A DNA stretch of 16,143 nucleotides from an uncultured Thermomicrobiales bacterium (GTDB lineage Bacteria; Chloroflexota; Chloroflexia; Thermomicrobiales; UBA6265). The position numbers and the translations under genes are program-made. Below the pieces are notes generated by a model. It worked only from the letters and a program-made list of their open reading frames with translations, did no database searches and was not told the origin of the DNA. Below, in pieces: positions 13,681 through 16,143 of this stretch (its first letter is position 1; each line of letters begins with the position of its first letter). The stretch is taken from assembly GCA_902806365.1 (NCBI GenBank), contig CADCWJ010000163.1:1-16143 (forward strand), given 5' to 3'.

Positions 13681-16143
13681 TTGTCGTTGCCAGCGTCGTA
13701 CCGTGACGAACCATCAGCGGTCCGACCGACCTTCACTCGCCGTGCGATGGTGCGCGCCAGCGCGGCTTTCGCGGCGATGGCCGTGGCGCCATTAGCGCGT
13801 CCTGCCCGCGCGCGCGGGCAGGACGCGTCGACGCGTACGGGGGAATGGGAGCAGCCGCCTGATGCCTGGGGAACCGATGGCGTCCTGAGTTTCACCACCG
13901 ACTTTCCGTTCCATGCAATTGCTCCCCACTGGAAAGCCGCCACCGTTGTTCCGGTAGCCGTAGAAATGTCCCTGAGCTCTGATGGCGTGCAGTTCTCCGA
14001 CCCCGTAATCGTCGGCGCCGCCACTGTCGACGCCGGACCCAGCGACCAGCAAGGTCGTGTGTTCGGCGAACTCGTATCAACCGAGCCGGCAACGCATGTG
14101 CGATATCGCGGTTTGGACGCCGACGGCGCGACGACCATCATTCCCGGACTTTCCTTCACCTACATCGACGCGACCGGTGGCCCCACACTTGCCGACATCG
14201 TCCCCTCGTCCGTGGATCCCTCATTCCCGGCGCCCCCAATCATAACCAGAGGCGAGTGGGGCGCCGGTCTGGCGTATGGCGGCTCGGATCGGGGCGCCCA
14301 GGAATGGGCGCCACAGTACCAAACCGTCCGGAATGTGATCATCCACCATTCGGAGACCCCCAGTTTCCGCGAACCGATGGCCGAGATCCGGTCGATTCAC
14401 TACTATCACGCTATTTCCCGAGGCTGGGGCGACATCGGCTACAACTATCTGGTGGATTATCTCGGGAACGTCTACGAGGGGCGAGCCGGCGGGGAGAACG
14501 TCATCGGTGGTCATGCCTACCGCTACGCTCAAGGGTCCACCGGAATTTGCGCGATGGGATCGTTTTCCCTCGAAAGCTCGACTCCCGAAGCAATCGCCGG
14601 ATTGACGTGGATCACCGCCTGGGCGAGCCGGTTCCTTGATCCGCTGGCCCAGGCCGACTTTCACGACATTCCGAACCTTCCCACGATCTGCGCCCACCGT
14701 GATGTCAACGCGAGCGCCTGCCCCGGGGATGAACTGTACGCGGACCTGCAGGTCATCCGGGGAGCGGCGGCCGAGGTCATATCGGGCAACAGGGAGGTTT
14801 TTGGCGAACCGCTGTTCAGTCCGGGGCAAGGGGTTGCGGTCACCGCCGAAGACACCAATCTTCGCCTTGGCCCCGGAACGTCCGCGGATGTCGTGACGAC
14901 AGTCGCATCCGGATCGCTGCTCAACGTCGTGGAAGGTCCGGCAACCGTCGATGACCGCCAGTGGTTTCGCGTTGCAGGAGAGGCGGGCGAAGGATGGGTC
15001 GCCTCCGAGCTGATCACGTTGAGCGATCTCATTGCGCCATCGGGAGCGTACAGCGTCGGCGCGACCCTGGCCGTCGACACGGATTTCATGAACATCCGGG
15101 CCGAGCCATCGCTGCGGTCAACGGTCATCGCGTCGCTCTCCTATGATCTACCGCTCAGCGTCATCGAGGGACCCAGACCGGCCGGTGGATTCCGGTGGTA
15201 TCACGTCTCCAACGACGTCGGGACCGGTTGGGCGGTCGAGCAGTACATGATTGCTCCCGAGGAACGGATGCCTGAAAGCCGGTTCGTTGTCGGTGATCCG
15301 GTTGCCGTCGATGATCCGGCCGGGCTCAGGCTGCGCACGGATGCGTCCCTGGGATCATCCGTGGTCGCGGCGTTACCGATAGGCGCGATAGCAACGGTGA
15401 TCGATGGCCCCAGGCTGGGTGACCGTGTGACGTGGCTCCAGATACAGTCGGCGCTGGGCAGCGGGTGGTGCGCCGAGCTTTACCTGATCGACGCTCCTGC
15501 CCTCGACATTGCCAATGCCCGTTTTGCCGTGGGCGACCCGGTGTTCGTCGATACGGACGCCCTGAACATCAGGGAAGCGCCCGGGCCGGACGGGTTGGTG
15601 GTCGGCACCCTCGGCAGCGGCACCACCGGCACGGTCATTGCCGGACCGGAGGAAGTCTCCGCACTCTTCTGGTTCCGGATCCAGACGCCGACTATCACCG
15701 GGTGGTGCGTCGAGCCATTCCTGGCCCTGGCCGGGACGGACCCGTCGAAACCCACTCCGATCGTCGGCGACACCGTCTTCGTCGATACCGACGGGATCAA
15801 TCTCCGGTCCGCGCCTGGCACAGATGCAGCGCTCGTGGCGGTGCTCCTCCGCGCAGAAACAGGCCAGGTAACTGGCGACGCGGTGGAAGCTGGCGGATAC
15901 ACATGGATACAGCTGACGACATCGCGCGGGGATGGTTGGGTGGTGGTTCAATACCTGGGCGTCGGACTCCCCGATCCGGCGAATCCGGGACGATTCGTGA
16001 TCGGCGATCAGGTCGTCGTCGACACGGACGGGATCAACGTGCGACTAGCACCGGCAGCCGATGCCGCCGTTGCCGGCATCCTCCTGACGGGTGAGCGGGC
16101 CACTATTCTGGAGGGGCCATGGTGTGCCGCCGGGCTCTCCTGG
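13681..16143 (+). CDS. Secreted N-acetylmuramoyl-L-alanine amidase (PGRP/Amidase_2) with tandem SH3b repeats, 3' end outside window
   Basis: At least 821 residues, open to the right edge. Predicted to cut the amide bond between muramic acid and the stem peptide, outside the membrane. Residues 18-46 look like a Tat signal: TRRAMVR, then a hydrophobic AAFAAMAVAPLA, then ARPARARG. Residues about 60-175 are a beta-rich domain typical of such amidases. The catalytic domain begins at RGEWGAG, with zinc ligands H222 (IIHHSE), H339 (CAHRDVN) and C347 (ACPG), the last two spaced as in T7 lysozyme, and Y254 in GYNYLVDY. Six SH3b repeats follow. The start is uncertain: TTG 13681 or TTG 13687 keeps the twin arginine; ATG 13747 would leave a short Sec-like signal. 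It is separate from rlmB and has its own promoter. Confidence 0.9.
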   Translation, partial: MSLPASYRDEPSAVRPTFTRRAMVRASAAFAAMAVAPLARPARARGQDASTRTGEWEQPPDAWGTDGVLSFTTDFPFHAIAPHWKAATVVPVAVEMSLSSDGVQFSDPVIVGAATVDAGPSDQQGRVFGELVSTEPATHVRYRGLDADGATTIIPGLSFTYIDATGGPTLADIVPSSVDPSFPAPPIITRGEWGAGLAYGGSDRGAQEWAPQYQTVRNVIIHHSETPSFREPMAEIRSIHYYHAISRGWGDIGYNYLVDYLGNVYEGRAGGENVIGGHAYRYAQGSTGICAMGSFSLESSTPEAIAGLTWITAWASRFLDPLAQADFHDIPNLPTICAHRDVNASACPGDELYADLQVIRGAAAEVISGNREVFGEPLFSPGQGVAVTAEDTNLRLGPGTSADVVTTVASGSLLNVVEGPATVDDRQWFRVAGEAGEGWVASELITLSDLIAPSGAYSVGATLAVDTDFMNIRAEPSLRSTVIASLSYDLPLSVIEGPRPAGGFRWYHVSNDVGTGWAVEQYMIAPEERMPESRFVVGDPVAVDDPAGLRLRTDASLGSSVVAALPIGAIATVIDGPRLGDRVTWLQIQSALGSGWCAELYLIDAPALDIANARFAVGDPVFVDTDALNIREAPGPDGLVVGTLGSGTTGTVIAGPEEVSALFWFRIQTPTITGWCVEPFLALAGTDPSKPTPIVGDTVFVDTDGINLRSAPGTDAALVAVLLRAETGQVTGDAVEAGGYTWIQLTTSRGDGWVVVQYLGVGLPDPANPGRFVIGDQVVVDTDGINVRLAPAADAAVAGILLTGERATILEGPWCAAGLSW
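13796..13827. repeat. 32-bp perfect palindrome inside the amidase signal-peptide region
   Basis: Arms CGCGTCCTGCCCGCGC (13796-13811) and GCGCGGGCAGGACGCG (13812-13827) are exact reverse complements with no gap; 26 of 32 bases are G or C. It encodes the signal-peptide end (around ARPARARGQDA). A second perfect palindrome, ACGCGTCGACGCGT (13823-13836), overlaps its right end. No T-run follows, and translation continues in frame. Confidence 0.85.
14812..16143 (+). repeat. Six tandem SH3b repeats in the amidase
   Basis: Protein-level repeats with a period of 78-80 residues. The glycine of each repeat's opening VGD/IGD-like motif is encoded at 14824, 15058, 15292, 15532, 15766 and 16003 (steps of 234, 234, 240, 234 and 237 nt). 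Each has the pattern xGDxVxVDTDxxNxRxxP, then a VIxGP turn, a W/F-rich strand and GWxxxxYL. The last is cut by the window edge. SH3b repeats generally bind cell-wall peptide or glycan and hold the enzyme at the wall. Confidence 0.9.

Noticed and set aside
13662..14159. 165-residue minus-strand open frame at the start of the amidase
   Set aside because: The plus frame 1 continues into a PGRP domain with all zinc ligands; the minus frame has no motif.

Overview
This is a GC-rich, gene-dense bacterial chromosome segment made almost entirely of housekeeping and cell-envelope genes. Several features point to a high-GC lineage such as Chloroflexota (a Thermomicrobia-like group) or, less likely, Actinobacteria: frequent GTG/TTG starts, a MoxR/DUF58/transglutaminase cluster, a secreted PGRP-type amidase carrying many SH3b repeats, and the fmdB and cysS-rlmB neighbourhood. 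This assignment is an inference from gene content, not a phylogeny.

Layout. Positions 1-653 hold the 3' half of serS (seryl-tRNA synthetase). Positions 716-1465 hold five tRNA genes: Ser(UGA) on the minus strand, then Ser(GCU), Arg(GCG), Ser(CGA) and Ser(GGA) on the plus strand, with one clear intrinsic terminator after the Arg gene. The four serine tRNAs together can read all six serine codons, and they lie directly beside the enzyme that charges them. From 7294 down to 1467 a minus-strand operon runs moxR (AAA+ ATPase), a DUF58 protein, a TgpA-like membrane transglutaminase, and a ribokinase-type sugar kinase whose stop codon lies 1 bp from the last tRNA.

Divergent from moxR, polA (DNA polymerase I with all three domains) occupies 7582-10347. 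It is followed by a candidate promoter and the run fmdB (zinc-ribbon protein), cysS (cysteinyl-tRNA synthetase) and rlmB/trmH-type rRNA 2'-O-methyltransferase, the last overlapping cysS by 62 nt. After a 261-bp gap with a good sigma-70-type promoter, a secreted zinc amidase begins at about 13681 and runs off the right end. It has a Tat-like signal, a beta-rich N-terminal region, a PGRP/Amidase_2 domain and at least six SH3b repeats.

I see no mobile element, CRISPR array, phage gene or clear defence system. The observations most worth following are the serS/serine-tRNA cluster, the tRNA-Arg(GCG) anticodon, the palindrome over the amidase promoter start site, the 32-bp perfect palindrome inside the amidase signal-peptide region, and a zinc-ribbon protein lacking one of its four cysteines.
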